A stretch of 13,781 bases of DNA. It comes from Clostridia bacterium. GTDB lineage: Bacteria > Bacillota_A > Clostridia > Christensenellales > Aristaeellaceae. Location: the NCBI GenBank assembly GCA_017648805.1, contig JAGCIC010000110.1:1-13781 (forward strand). Direction: 5' to 3'. A program made the translations under genes and the position numbers. Each line of letters begins with the position of its first letter. The stretch's first letter is position 1. Shown here piece by piece: positions 1-6,809 of the stretch. The notes below the pieces were generated by a model, which searched no databases, was not told where the DNA came from, and was given only the letters and a program-made list of their open reading frames with translations.

Positions 1-2
1 AC

Positions 3-905
3 GTCACCGCCCGCCAGATCAAGTATAAAATGTACGGCGAGACCGTGCTGACTTCCCCCGACGACCACTACGCCAACCTAAAGCGCGTCATCGCGGCCAT
101 AGGCGGCAAGGCGTACCGCATCACCGTGATAATGCCCTTCCTGTACGAGAGCCGCCAGCACCGCAGGGTGAGCCGCGAGAGCATGGACTGCGCGCTGATG
201 CTGCAGGAACTCACCCACATGGGCGTGGAAAACATAATCACCTTCGACGCCCACGATCCCCGGGTGCAGAACGCCATCCCCCTGACCGGCTTTGAAAACA
301 TCATGCCCACCTACCAGGTACTGAAAGCCTTGCTCAAAAAGCACAAGGACATGAAGCTGGACAAAGAACACATGATGATCGTCTCCCCCGACGAAGGCGC
401 GATCTCCAGAAACATCTACTACTCCACCGTGCTGGGGCTGGACCTGGGCATGTTCTACAAGCGCAGGGACTATTCCAAGGTGGTTGACGGGCGCAATCAG
501 ATAATCGCCCACGACTACATGGGCGCCTCAGTGAAGGGCAAGGACGTGCTGGTGGCGGACGACATAATCTCTTCCGGCGAAAGCATGCTGGACCTGCTCA
601 AGGACCTGCGCAGGCGCAAGGTGGGCCGCGTGTTCATGACCGCCACCTTCTGCTTCTTCACCAACGGCTACAAGGCGTTTGACGAAGCGTACAAAAAGGG
701 CTACCTGGGCGGCGTCATCGGCACCAATCTGTGCTATCTGCCCCCCGAGCTGCGCCAGAGGGAATGGTTCATAGAGGCGGACATGAGCAAGTATATGTCC
801 TTCATAATCGCCACCCTGAACCACGACCACTCCCTGGACAAGCTGCTCAACCCCCACGCGCGCATACAGGCGCTGCTGGAAAGGTACAAGGCCGCACAGC
901 AGTAA
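3..905 (+). CDS. prs: Ribose-phosphate pyrophosphokinase (PRPP synthetase), 5' end missing
   Basis: The enzyme transfers pyrophosphate from ATP to ribose 5-phosphate, giving PRPP for purine, pyrimidine, NAD, histidine and tryptophan synthesis in the cytoplasm. The frame is open from the first bases of the window, so the true start lies upstream and only the last 300 residues are visible. The first ATG at 30 is probably internal. Visible family marks are a FDAHDPRVQNAI stretch matching the DLHA-type metal/pyrophosphate region of the family, a VSPDEGAISRN stretch matching the usual SPDxGG segment, and the PRPP-binding loop VADDIISSGESM near bases 552-587. The DHA and DDII motifs fit the family, but the spacing and the long C-terminus suggest the longer, divergent clostridial form rather than the classic form of about 315 residues. 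A strong terminator follows 7 bases after the stop. The family is confident; the exact subclass is not. Confidence 0.93.
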   Translation, partial: VTARQIKYKMYGETVLTSPDDHYANLKRVIAAIGGKAYRITVIMPFLYESRQHRRVSRESMDCALMLQELTHMGVENIITFDAHDPRVQNAIPLTGFENIMPTYQVLKALLKKHKDMKLDKEHMMIVSPDEGAISRNIYYSTVLGLDLGMFYKRRDYSKVVDGRNQIIAHDYMGASVKGKDVLVADDIISSGESMLDLLKDLRRRKVGRVFMTATFCFFTNGYKAFDEAYKKGYLGGVIGTNLCYLPPELRQREWFIEADMSKYMSFIIATLNHDHSLDKLLNPHARIQALLERYKAAQQ

Positions 906-912
906 AACCAAA

Positions 913-942
913 GGCGGAGGATCAAGATCCTCCGCCTTTTTT
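913..942 (+). terminator. Rho-independent terminator after prs
   Basis: A perfect 11-bp stem (913-923 with 926-936) is followed by six Ts (937-942). The drawn loop is two bases, so the innermost pairs probably open. It lies between convergent prs and the gtrA-type gene. Read on the minus strand it is followed only by a broken T run, so it may also slow transcription coming from gtrA. Confidence 0.9.
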
Positions 943-983
943 GTGCTTTGCCGTTCTGCCGTGAATCGCGGCGCGGGCCTGAA

Positions 984-1424
984 CTATTCCGTTTCTTTCT
1001 CGCCCGGCTTCTCCTGCTTTTTGAATACGATCAGCTTGCTGAACACGTAGTTCAGGATTATGACGATCACGTTGGAGATCAGCTTCCACACGTTACCGTT
1101 GCCGCCCAGCACGTCCACCGCCAGGTACATTATGCCCAGGTCCAGCAGCCCCGTGACGAGCCGCGCCGCCACGAACGTCCACAGCTCCCGCAAGACCGTT
1201 TTCGTGTCGAAGGACCTGCTCTCGAACACCCATATCTTGTTGGTCACGAATGCGAACGCCACGCCCAGTATCCACGCGATTATCACAGACGGCACGTTGG
1301 AAACGCCCAGCACGTTGTAGCACAGCGCGTACGCGCCCCAGTTTATCAGCGTGGTCAGCCCGCCGAAAAACACGTAAAGTATCTGTTCCTTATATTTCAG
1401 TGCCAGCGCTTTTATTTTATCCAT
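984..1424 (-). CDS. GtrA-family membrane protein
   Basis: This is a small polytopic membrane protein of 146 residues, typical of the GtrA/DPMS1-like family, whose members are thought to help move lipid-linked sugars across the membrane or assist cell-surface glycosylation. Four hydrophobic segments are visible at about residues 14-38, 46-66, 82-104 and 113-134. The family marks are the FVTNKIWVF stretch after the second segment (residues 59-67) and the NYVFSKLIVF stretch in the fourth, followed by a charged Lys/Glu tail. The start at 1424 is supported by a GGGAG site 8 bases upstream and a readable promoter. It stands alone, divergent from pta, with no glycosyltransferase partner on its strand, so its substrate cannot be named. 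Family confident, role inferred. Confidence 0.88.
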   Translation of the reverse strand: MDKIKALALKYKEQILYVFFGGLTTLINWGAYALCYNVLGVSNVPSVIIAWILGVAFAFVTNKIWVFESRSFDTKTVLRELWTFVAARLVTGLLDLGIMYLAVDVLGGNGNVWKLISNVIVIILNYVFSKLIVFKKQEKPGEKETE

Positions 1425-1457
1425 GTTTATTGCTCCCGCGGATTTATTCTAACAGAT

Positions 1458-1486
1458 ATTATATACCTTAATAGCCTGATTTTCAA
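1458..1486 (-). promoter_or_regulatory. Promoter of the gtrA-type gene
   Basis: On the minus strand a TTGAAA -35 box (1486-1481) is separated by exactly 17 bases from a perfect TATAAT -10 box (1463-1458). It points at the gene starting at 1424, leaving a leader of about 25-30 bases with a good ribosome binding site. Confidence 0.75.
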
Positions 1487-1515
1487 CGCATTTAACAGCC
1501 GCAGCCTTCTCCCTC

Positions 1516-1544
1516 TTGCAAACCCTGCGCCTTGGTAGTATAAT
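1516..1544 (+). promoter_or_regulatory. Promoter of pta-ackA
   Basis: A TTGCAA -35-like box (1516-1521) and a perfect TATAAT -10 box (1539-1544) are 17 bases apart. The start codon of pta is about 35 bases further on, behind a GGAGGA site at 1575-1580. It is back to back with the gtrA-type promoter, the two -35 boxes lying about 30 bases apart. No clear operator palindrome is seen between them. Confidence 0.7.
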
Positions 1545-1585
1545 ATGCTTAGAAAATTGCGTTTATACGCGTATGGAGGACGTTT

Positions 1586-2563
1586 ATGGCCATTATCGAT
1601 ACCATTTTCGCCAAGGCGAAGAGCAACGTTAAGCACATCGTGCTGCCCGAAGGCGACGAAAAGCGCAACATCCAGGCAGCCGCCAAAATCGTCAAAGAAG
1701 GCATCGCCACCATCACCGTGCTGGGCAATCTGGACGCGGTAAAGAAGGCCGCCGCCGAGACCGGCACCGATCTTACCGGCATCGAGATCATCGATCCCGC
1801 CGCTTCCGAAAAGACCGCCTCTTACGCTTCCCTGCTTTACGAGCTGCGCAAGGCCAAAGGCATGACCGAGGAAGAAGCCGCCAAGAAGGTGCTGGATCCC
1901 ATGTATTACGGCATCCTGATGGTCAAGAGCGGCGACGCGGACGGCCTGGTATCCGGCGCCGTACACTCCACCGCCGACATGCTGCGCCCCGCGCTGCAGG
2001 TGATCAAGAGCAAGCCCGGCATCAAGACCGTGTCCAGCTGCTTCCTGATCGAGAGCCCCGTATTCGGCGTTATGATCTTCTCCGACTGCGCGGTGAACAT
2101 CGCTCCCTCCGCCGAAGAACTGGCCAACATCGCCGTGGCGGCTGCGGACAGCGCGGTCTCCCTGGGCGGCATCGAGCCCAAAGTGGCCATGCTCTCCTTC
2201 TCCACCAAGGGCAGCGCGAAGCACGACAACGTGACCAAGGTGCAGGAAGCCACCGCCCTTGCCAAGCAGCTGGCGCCCGACCTGAAGCTCGACGGCGAAC
2301 TGCAGCTTGACGCGGCCATAGTGCCCTCCGTGGGCGAACTCAAGGCTCCCGGCAGCGAAGTGGCCGGCCACGCCAACGTACTGGTGTTCCCCGACCTGCA
2401 GGCAGGCAACATCGGCTACAAGCTGGCCCAGCGCTTCGGCAAATCCGAAGCCTACGGCCCCATCCTCCAGGGTATCGCCAAGCCCTGCAACGACCTGTCC
2501 CGCGGCTGCTCCGTGGACGACATCGTGGCCACCGTGGCTATCACCGCCGTACAGGCGCAGTAA
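1586..2563 (+). CDS. pta: Phosphate acetyltransferase
   Basis: The enzyme interconverts acetyl-CoA and acetyl phosphate in the cytoplasm, the first step of acetate formation from acetyl-CoA. The 325 residues match the short, single-domain Pta seen in Firmicutes (usually about 325-335), without the extra N-terminal domains of the enterobacterial form. Family motifs are in order: the N-terminal VLPEGDEKRN (residues 19-28), DADGLVSGAVHST (117-129), SFSTKGS (204-210), DGELQLDAAIVP (236-247), VFPDLQAGNIGYK (267-279) and KPCNDLSRGCS (299-309). The GGAGGA site 5 bases before the ATG fixes the start. It is followed after 39 bases by ackA, and the two together turn acetyl-CoA into acetate plus ATP. 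Confidence 0.97.
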   Translation: MAIIDTIFAKAKSNVKHIVLPEGDEKRNIQAAAKIVKEGIATITVLGNLDAVKKAAAETGTDLTGIEIIDPAASEKTASYASLLYELRKAKGMTEEEAAKKVLDPMYYGILMVKSGDADGLVSGAVHSTADMLRPALQVIKSKPGIKTVSSCFLIESPVFGVMIFSDCAVNIAPSAEELANIAVAAADSAVSLGGIEPKVAMLSFSTKGSAKHDNVTKVQEATALAKQLAPDLKLDGELQLDAAIVPSVGELKAPGSEVAGHANVLVFPDLQAGNIGYKLAQRFGKSEAYGPILQGIAKPCNDLSRGCSVDDIVATVAITAVQAQ

Positions 2564-2602
2564 TAAAGCCTTTCCATATCATACTTCTCAAGGAGAAATC
2601 AT

Positions 2603-3808
2603 ATGAAAATTCTGGTCATCAACGCGGGCTCTTCCTCCCTTAAGTACCAGCTGATCGACATGGAAACCAAGGAGGTCATCTCCAAGGGCCTGGCCGAGCG
2701 CATCGGCATGGAGCTGGGGCGCTTAACCCACCGTTACGGCGAAGGCTGCGCCGAAAAGTACGTGGTGGACGTCAAGTTCGACGACCACACCGCCGCCATC
2801 CAGATGGTGCTTGACGCGCTGGTGGATGCCGGGCACGGCGTCATCGCCGACGTAAAAGAGATCGGTGCGGTGGGCCACCGCGTGCTCCACGGCGGCGACA
2901 AGTTCACCAAAAGCTGCATAGTGGACGACGCCTGCAAGCAGGCCATCCGCGCCTGCTATCCCCTCGGCCCTCTGCACAACCCCGCCAACCTGCAGGGCAT
3001 ACTGGCCTGCGAGAAGGTCATGCCCGGCACGCCCCAGGTGGCCGTGTTCGACACCGCTTTCCACCAGACCATGCCTCCCAAGGCGTTCATGTACGGCGTG
3101 CCCCAGAAGTATTACGACAAGCATGCTGTCAGGCGCTACGGCTTCCACGGCACTTCCCACCGCTATGTGTCCCAGAGGGCCGCGGAGCTGCTGGGCGAAA
3201 AGGGCTACAAGCACGACAAGATGATCATCGCCCACCTGGGCAACGGTTCCTCCCTGAGCGCGGTAGTGGACGGCAAGTGCGTGGACACCTCCATGGGCCT
3301 TACTCCCCTTGAGGGCGTGCTGATGGGCACCCGCAGCGGCAACGTGGATCCCGCCGTGGTCGAGTTCATCGCCAACCTCGAAAACCTGTCCGTCACCAAC
3401 ACCCTGACCATGCTCAACCGCGAAAGCGGCCTGCTGGGCATCTCCGGCGTGTCCTCCGACATGCGCGACGTCAACACCGCCGCCGACGCGGGCAACGAGA
3501 ACGCCAAGCTGGCGCTGGATATGTGGCAGTACGGCATCAAGAAGTACATCGGCGCCTACGCCGCCGCCATGGGCGGGCTGGACACCCTGATCTTCACCGC
3601 CGGCATCGGCGAGAACGACGCGCTGGGACGCCAGAAGGTATGCGAAGGCCTGGAGTTCCTGGGCATCAAGCTTGATCCCGAAGCCAACAAGGTCAGGGGC
3701 GAGGAAAAGCTGATCTCCGCTCCCGACAGCAAGGTGAGCGTGTGGGTCATCCCCACCAACGAGGAACTGGCCATCGCCATGGACACTCAGGACCTCACTT
3801 CAAAATAA
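2603..3808 (+). CDS. ackA: Acetate kinase
   Basis: The enzyme converts acetyl phosphate and ADP to acetate and ATP, the energy-yielding step of acetate fermentation; it also works in reverse. The 401 residues are full length for the ASKHA-fold kinase. Visible marks are the N-terminal VINAGSSSLKY (residues 5-15, with Asn7), GHRVLHGG (91-98, with Arg93), FDTAFH with Asp150, RRYGFHGTSH with His182, AHLGNGSS (210-217), GTRSGN with Arg244, the AGIGEN loop, and PTNEELAIA near the C-terminus. All catalytic positions known in the family appear to be kept. An AGGAG site 7 bases before the ATG fixes the start. The 39-base gap after pta has no clear promoter, so the two are probably one transcript, which ends at the strong terminator after ackA. 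Confidence 0.98.
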   Translation: MKILVINAGSSSLKYQLIDMETKEVISKGLAERIGMELGRLTHRYGEGCAEKYVVDVKFDDHTAAIQMVLDALVDAGHGVIADVKEIGAVGHRVLHGGDKFTKSCIVDDACKQAIRACYPLGPLHNPANLQGILACEKVMPGTPQVAVFDTAFHQTMPPKAFMYGVPQKYYDKHAVRRYGFHGTSHRYVSQRAAELLGEKGYKHDKMIIAHLGNGSSLSAVVDGKCVDTSMGLTPLEGVLMGTRSGNVDPAVVEFIANLENLSVTNTLTMLNRESGLLGISGVSSDMRDVNTAADAGNENAKLALDMWQYGIKKYIGAYAAAMGGLDTLIFTAGIGENDALGRQKVCEGLEFLGIKLDPEANKVRGEEKLISAPDSKVSVWVIPTNEELAIAMDTQDLTSK

Positions 3809-3821
3809 ACCGTATAAACCG

Positions 3822-3858
3822 CCGTCCCGGCTTCGGATGAAGCCGGGACGGGTTTTTT
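3822..3858 (+). terminator. Rho-independent terminator after ackA
   Basis: A perfect 13-bp GC-rich stem (3822-3834 with 3839-3851) with a GGAT loop is followed by six Ts (3853-3858). It closes the pta-ackA unit. Confidence 0.95.
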
Positions 3859-3960
3859 CTCCGCTTAGCTGACATGCGCGCGTCCCCTTATACTCAAAAA
3901 GCCTTCGTCTGCGACGTTGCCGCGCAAGCGTCTTCTTTTCCCACATCACTGTGCAAAATG

Positions 3961-3989
3961 TGGACTTTATTCCCCGTATGTGCTATCAT
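3961..3989 (+). promoter_or_regulatory. Promoter of the K+ channel gene
   Basis: An extended -10 (TG at 3981-3982, then TATCAT at 3984-3989) lies 17 bases after a weak -35-like TGGACT (3961-3966). It sits about 55 bases before the start chosen for the channel gene. The weak -35 is partly made up for by the TGn extension. Confidence 0.55.
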
Positions 3990-4042
3990 ATGGAACAAAG
4001 TTCGCGACCGGCGACAGCCTTTTTTCACGGAGGTGCGCTCAG

Positions 4043-4864
4043 ATGCTGAAAAAACGGGTATTCGAGATCATAAACAAAGCGGAGGAAGGCGATATATTGA
4101 GCCGTCTGTTCGACGGCACGATAATGACCCTTATCCTGCTGAGCATCCTTTCCATAATACTGGAATCGTTCAGCGGTATCGCCGAAAGCTGCGCCACGGT
4201 ATTCAAAATATTCGAATACGTATCCGTGGCGGTATTTACCGTCGAATACCTGCTCAGGATCTGGACGGCGGATCTGCTGTACCCGGAAGCAAAGCACCCC
4301 CGCTTAAGGTACATGCGCTCCTTCATGGCAATAGTGGACCTGGCGGCGATACTGCCCTTCTTTATCCCGTTCATATCCATAGATCTAAGGTTCCTGCGCA
4401 TGCTAAGGCTGCTGAGGCTGTTAAGGCTGTTAAGGATCCTGAAGCTGGGCAGGTACTTTGACGCGCTCGGCATAGTGGTGAAAGTGGTCAAAAAGTCCGC
4501 CTCGCAGCTTGTTATATCCATAGTCATATGCTTTTTCGTGATGCTGTTTTCGGCGATAGTGATGTACACCGTGGAAAACCCCGTGCAGCCGGAAGCGTTC
4601 CCCAACGTGATCAGCGCCCTGTGGTGGGCCATCTGCACGCTGACCACCGTGGGCTACGGCGACATATATCCCGTCACCCATACCGGGCGGCTGTTCGCTT
4701 CGGTGATCGCGCTGCTGGGCATAGGCATAATCGCCATCCCCACCGGCATACTTGCGGCGGGCTTCTCCTCCGTGATAAACGAGCGCACGGAAAACGACGA
4801 CGGCAAACCTGCCGAAGACGAGAAGCATTACTGCCCCTACTGCGGCCGCAGACTTGATAAATGA
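4043..4864 (+). CDS. Voltage-gated-type potassium channel
   Basis: A 273-residue six-segment K+ channel subunit, expected to form a tetramer in the cell membrane. Segments are S1 about residues 24-46, S2 52-73, S3 92-112, S4 115-138, S5 153-175 and S6 217-241. The selectivity filter TVGYGD is at 203-208, after a pore helix beginning near 190. S4 carries Arg or Lys at nearly every third residue, as in voltage sensors. A short cytosolic tail ends in a CPYCG knuckle (264-268). An ATG at 3917 in the same frame would add 42 residues that look like non-coding sequence and would lie upstream of the promoter. The start at 4043 has GGAGGT (4029-4034) 8 bases ahead and is preferred. The next gene starts 27 bases after the stop and may share the transcript. 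The ligand or voltage dependence cannot be read from sequence. Confidence 0.93.
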   Translation: MLKKRVFEIINKAEEGDILSRLFDGTIMTLILLSILSIILESFSGIAESCATVFKIFEYVSVAVFTVEYLLRIWTADLLYPEAKHPRLRYMRSFMAIVDLAAILPFFIPFISIDLRFLRMLRLLRLLRLLRILKLGRYFDALGIVVKVVKKSASQLVISIVICFFVMLFSAIVMYTVENPVQPEAFPNVISALWWAICTLTTVGYGDIYPVTHTGRLFASVIALLGIGIIAIPTGILAAGFSSVINERTENDDGKPAEDEKHYCPYCGRRLDK

Positions 4865-4891
4865 CGCTTCGCGCGGAAAGGTACGCATGAT

Positions 4892-6004
4892 ATGAAGCAC
4901 TACGATATCGCCGCCTACGTCTGGCCCGCCTACACCGGAGACGAAAAGCGCACCCGCATTTTCTGGCCCGACGGCATCGGCGAATGGCAGTCGGTCAAAA
5001 GCGCCGAGAAGAAGTTCCCCGGCCACCTGTGGCCCCGCAAGCCCCTGTGGGGCTATGTGAACGAAGCCGATCCCGGCGTTATGGAGATGGAAATAGACGC
5101 CGCCGTCAGCCACGGCGTGAACGTTTTCATATACGACTGGTACTGGTACGACCGCCGGCCCTTCCTGGAAAACTGCTTAAACGACGGCTTCCTCAAGGCA
5201 AAAAACAGCGCGACAATGAAGTTCTACCTGATGTGGGCCAACCATGACGCGGGCGTGCTGTGGGACAAGCGCAATTCCCGTGACCCGGACACCGTGGTGT
5301 GGCAGGGCTCGGTGGACCGCGCCGAATTCGAGCGCGCCATGAGCCGGGTGATCGAAAAGTACTTTAAGCTGCCAAATTACTACACCATAGACGGCAAGCC
5401 CGTGTTCATGATATACGACGTACCGAAGCTGGCGGCAGGTCTGGGCGGCATTGAGGCCACCAAAGCCGCGCTTGACTGGTTCAGGAAAGCCTGCGTAAAA
5501 GCGGGACTGCCCGGCCTGCACCTGCAGTTCACCATGTGGAACAGTTCCTTCACCAATTTAAGCGGCGCGGACGGCTCCAAAAACGTGCCCGCGGAAGCCT
5601 TCGGCGATCTGGGTTTCGACAGCTGCTCCCACTATCAGTACGTGCATTTCACCGACATAGACCGGGACTACGCCGACGTGCTCAGGGACGTGGAAAAGGA
5701 GTGGAAGCGTCTGGACGATACCCTGCCTTTCCCCTACTTCCCTCATGTGAGCGCAGGCTGGGACAACAACCCCCGCTTTATCGACTTCCGCCCCGGGATA
5801 CTTAAAAACTGCACGCCGGAGAACATCGAAAAAGCGCTGTGCCTGGCCAAAGCCTACGCGGACAGACACCCCGATCAGCCCCCTCTCATCACGGTGAACA
5901 GCTGGAACGAGTGGACGGAAAGCAGTTACCTTGAACCTGACGACCTGTACGGCTACGGCTACCTTGACGCCATACGCCGGGTATTCAAAGATCAGAACGC
6001 TTAG
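4892..6004 (+). CDS. WbsX / GH99-like family protein
   Basis: A 370-residue protein matching the WbsX family (named as a glycosyltransferase in O-antigen clusters but with a fold like family 99 glycoside hydrolases). Marks are the N-terminal YVWPAYTGD (residues 9-17), the FIYDWYWYDRRPFLEN segment (79-94), a PVFMIYDV strand, and the C-terminal NSWNEWTESSYLEPDD (336-351), where Glu340 and Glu343 are the candidate acidic catalytic residues by analogy with GH99. There is no signal peptide, so it is probably cytosolic. The ribosome binding site (GGAAAGG, 4875-4881) is fair. It stands outside any polysaccharide cluster, right after a K+ channel gene and before a two-way terminator. Whether it makes or cleaves a glycan is not decidable here. 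Confidence 0.87.
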   Translation: MKHYDIAAYVWPAYTGDEKRTRIFWPDGIGEWQSVKSAEKKFPGHLWPRKPLWGYVNEADPGVMEMEIDAAVSHGVNVFIYDWYWYDRRPFLENCLNDGFLKAKNSATMKFYLMWANHDAGVLWDKRNSRDPDTVVWQGSVDRAEFERAMSRVIEKYFKLPNYYTIDGKPVFMIYDVPKLAAGLGGIEATKAALDWFRKACVKAGLPGLHLQFTMWNSSFTNLSGADGSKNVPAEAFGDLGFDSCSHYQYVHFTDIDRDYADVLRDVEKEWKRLDDTLPFPYFPHVSAGWDNNPRFIDFRPGILKNCTPENIEKALCLAKAYADRHPDQPPLITVNSWNEWTESSYLEPDDLYGYGYLDAIRRVFKDQNA

Positions 6005-6013
6005 AGCGTATAA

Positions 6014-6049
6014 AACTGGAGCGGGCCAAAAGGCCCGCTCCAGTTGTTT
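6014..6049. terminator. Two-way rho-independent terminator
   Basis: A perfect 14-bp stem (6014-6027 with 6032-6045) with an AAAA loop. On the plus strand it is followed by GTTTT, and on the minus strand the stem ends in a short T run (TTTTATA). It lies between convergent units, the WbsX-like gene on the plus strand and the small membrane protein genes on the minus strand, and suits both. Confidence 0.92.
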
Positions 6050-6062
6050 TCCGGGCGGAGAG

Positions 6063-6275
6063 TCATTTATCCTCTTTTTCCCCGTCCTTCTCCGCGTCTC
6101 GGTTCATATAGCGCGCACGGTTGAACCTGTCTTTCAGATCCACCAGGTTATCAAAGCCGTGATCCGGCAGTCCGTCGCCCTCGCCCTTTTTGGCGCGGCG
6201 GCGGGATATCACATAGCCGATCGCTCCCAGCACGATGAATACCGCCAGGAATATTGTGAATATCTTGCCGAGCAT
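6063..6275 (-). CDS. Small single-span membrane protein of unknown function
   Basis: A 70-residue protein I do not recognise. It has one hydrophobic segment (about residues 4-23) directly followed by SRRRAKK, so the strongly charged C-terminus (Lys, Asp, Glu and Arg rich, ending KDGEKEDK) is expected in the cytoplasm. A GGGAG site 7 bases ahead of the ATG supports the start. It lies 21 bases behind the GlsB/YeaQ-like gene on the same strand and ends before a terminator that fits, so it is very likely the second gene of that unit. The good ribosome binding site and placement argue that it is real despite its size. Confidence 0.72.
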   Translation of the reverse strand: MLGKIFTIFLAVFIVLGAIGYVISRRRAKKGEGDGLPDHGFDNLVDLKDRFNRARYMNRDAEKDGEKEDK

Positions 6276-6296
6276 AGCCGTCTCCCAGCTGTCAGC

Positions 6297-6539
6297 TTAC
6301 TTGATGAACTTCCTGTACAGCCACACCACCAGGCAGGAGCCCGCGATGGACAGGATAATGCTCATCACCCAGCCGCCGCCTATGCCTATCAGGCTGCCCA
6401 GGAAGCCGCCCACAAGACCGCCCACCAGGCCCAGTATCACGTTGAGCACGATGTTGTCGCTCTTGCCCTTCATCAGTTTGTTCGCGGCAAAACCGCTCAC
6501 GCCGCCTATCACCAGCGCTACCAGCAGTTTGATCAACAT
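6297..6539 (-). CDS. GlsB/YeaQ/YmgE-family (transglycosylase-associated) small membrane protein
   Basis: An 80-residue, very hydrophobic protein with three probable membrane spans, rich in Gly as in the family: VIGGVSGFAANKLMKG near the N-terminus, LGLVGGLVGGFLGSLIG in the middle and a final span ending LYRKFIK. Family members are small membrane proteins often linked to general stress responses; no enzymatic role is known to me. The frame runs upstream to an ATG at 6635, but that start lies in the -35 box. The ATG at 6539, with GAGGA 9 bases before it, gives the normal family length. It is the first gene of a unit of two and has its own near-consensus promoter overlapping a palindrome, which fits a controlled stress gene. 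Confidence 0.88.
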   Translation of the reverse strand: MLIKLLVALVIGGVSGFAANKLMKGKSDNIVLNVILGLVGGLVGGFLGSLIGIGGGWVMSIILSIAGSCLVVWLYRKFIK

Positions 6540-6606
6540 ATCTTTTATTCCTCGTTTCTCTCTTATTCGGACCCGGACGGCTTTTGAACCGCCTGCATCC
6601 AAACAT

Positions 6607-6635
6607 ATTTTATGACTTTGCTTCCGCCCTGTCAA
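6607..6635 (-). promoter_or_regulatory. Promoter of the small membrane protein unit
   Basis: On the minus strand a perfect TTGACA -35 box (6635-6630) and a TAAAAT -10 box (6612-6607) are 17 bases apart. Transcription would start near 6600, giving a leader of about 60 bases before the ATG at 6539. This is the best sigma-A match in the window, and its -35 overlaps a palindrome. Confidence 0.78.
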
Positions 6636-6647
6636 GTGCGGGCACTT
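6634..6647. promoter_or_regulatory. Candidate operator: perfect 14-base palindrome at the -35 box
   Basis: The sequence AAGTGCGGGCACTT consists of two perfect 6-base inverted arms around GG. It overlaps the first two bases of the TTGACA box of the minus-strand promoter. The 8-mer CCCTGTCA also occurs twice as a direct repeat around it (6627-6634 and 6652-6659, 25 bases apart). Position and symmetry suit a repressor or activator site; the protein that would bind is unknown. Confidence 0.4.
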
Positions 6648-6675
6648 TTGGCCCTGTCAGGACTGACGTTCCCTT

Positions 6676-6756
6676 TCAGCGGCAGCTGTTGCAGAACGCC
6701 ATGATCTTCTCTTTGTTGCACGGGTCGGGCCTGTCTTTCGGGCGGCGAAGGCGGTG
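6676..6756 (-). pseudogene. Orphan cysteine-bearing reading frame, possible gene remnant
   Basis: A 26-codon minus-strand frame without any usable start at its head, since it is preceded by an in-frame TAA. It ends in PDPCNKEKIMAFCNSCR before a TGA. The three cysteines (C-x8-C-x2-C) and balanced composition look more like the tail of a real protein than random sequence. An ATG at 6767 in another frame could join it by a shift, but it has no ribosome binding site. It may be a 3' remnant left by deletion, or chance. Confidence 0.2.
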
Positions 6757-6809
6757 TTACCGCCCATGGAGCAAAACGCTGCGGCGGTTTTTATGCTCGT
6801 CTCCCTTGC

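Noticed and set aside
1427..2371. 314-codon minus-strand frame across pta
   Set aside because: It is antisense to a clear pta gene and covers both promoters in the divergent gap; no protein motif is seen.
3917..4042. Earlier in-frame ATG for the K+ channel
   Set aside because: It lies upstream of the promoter, and the added residues show no channel-like pattern; 4043 has a strong ribosome binding site.
6759..6792. Plus-strand hairpin (ACCGCC...GGCGGT) followed by TTTTT
   Set aside because: It looks like a weak terminator, but no plus-strand gene leads into it, the loop is long, and on the minus strand (the direction of the barrel gene) the T run is on the wrong side. A role against antisense transcription is possible but unsupported.
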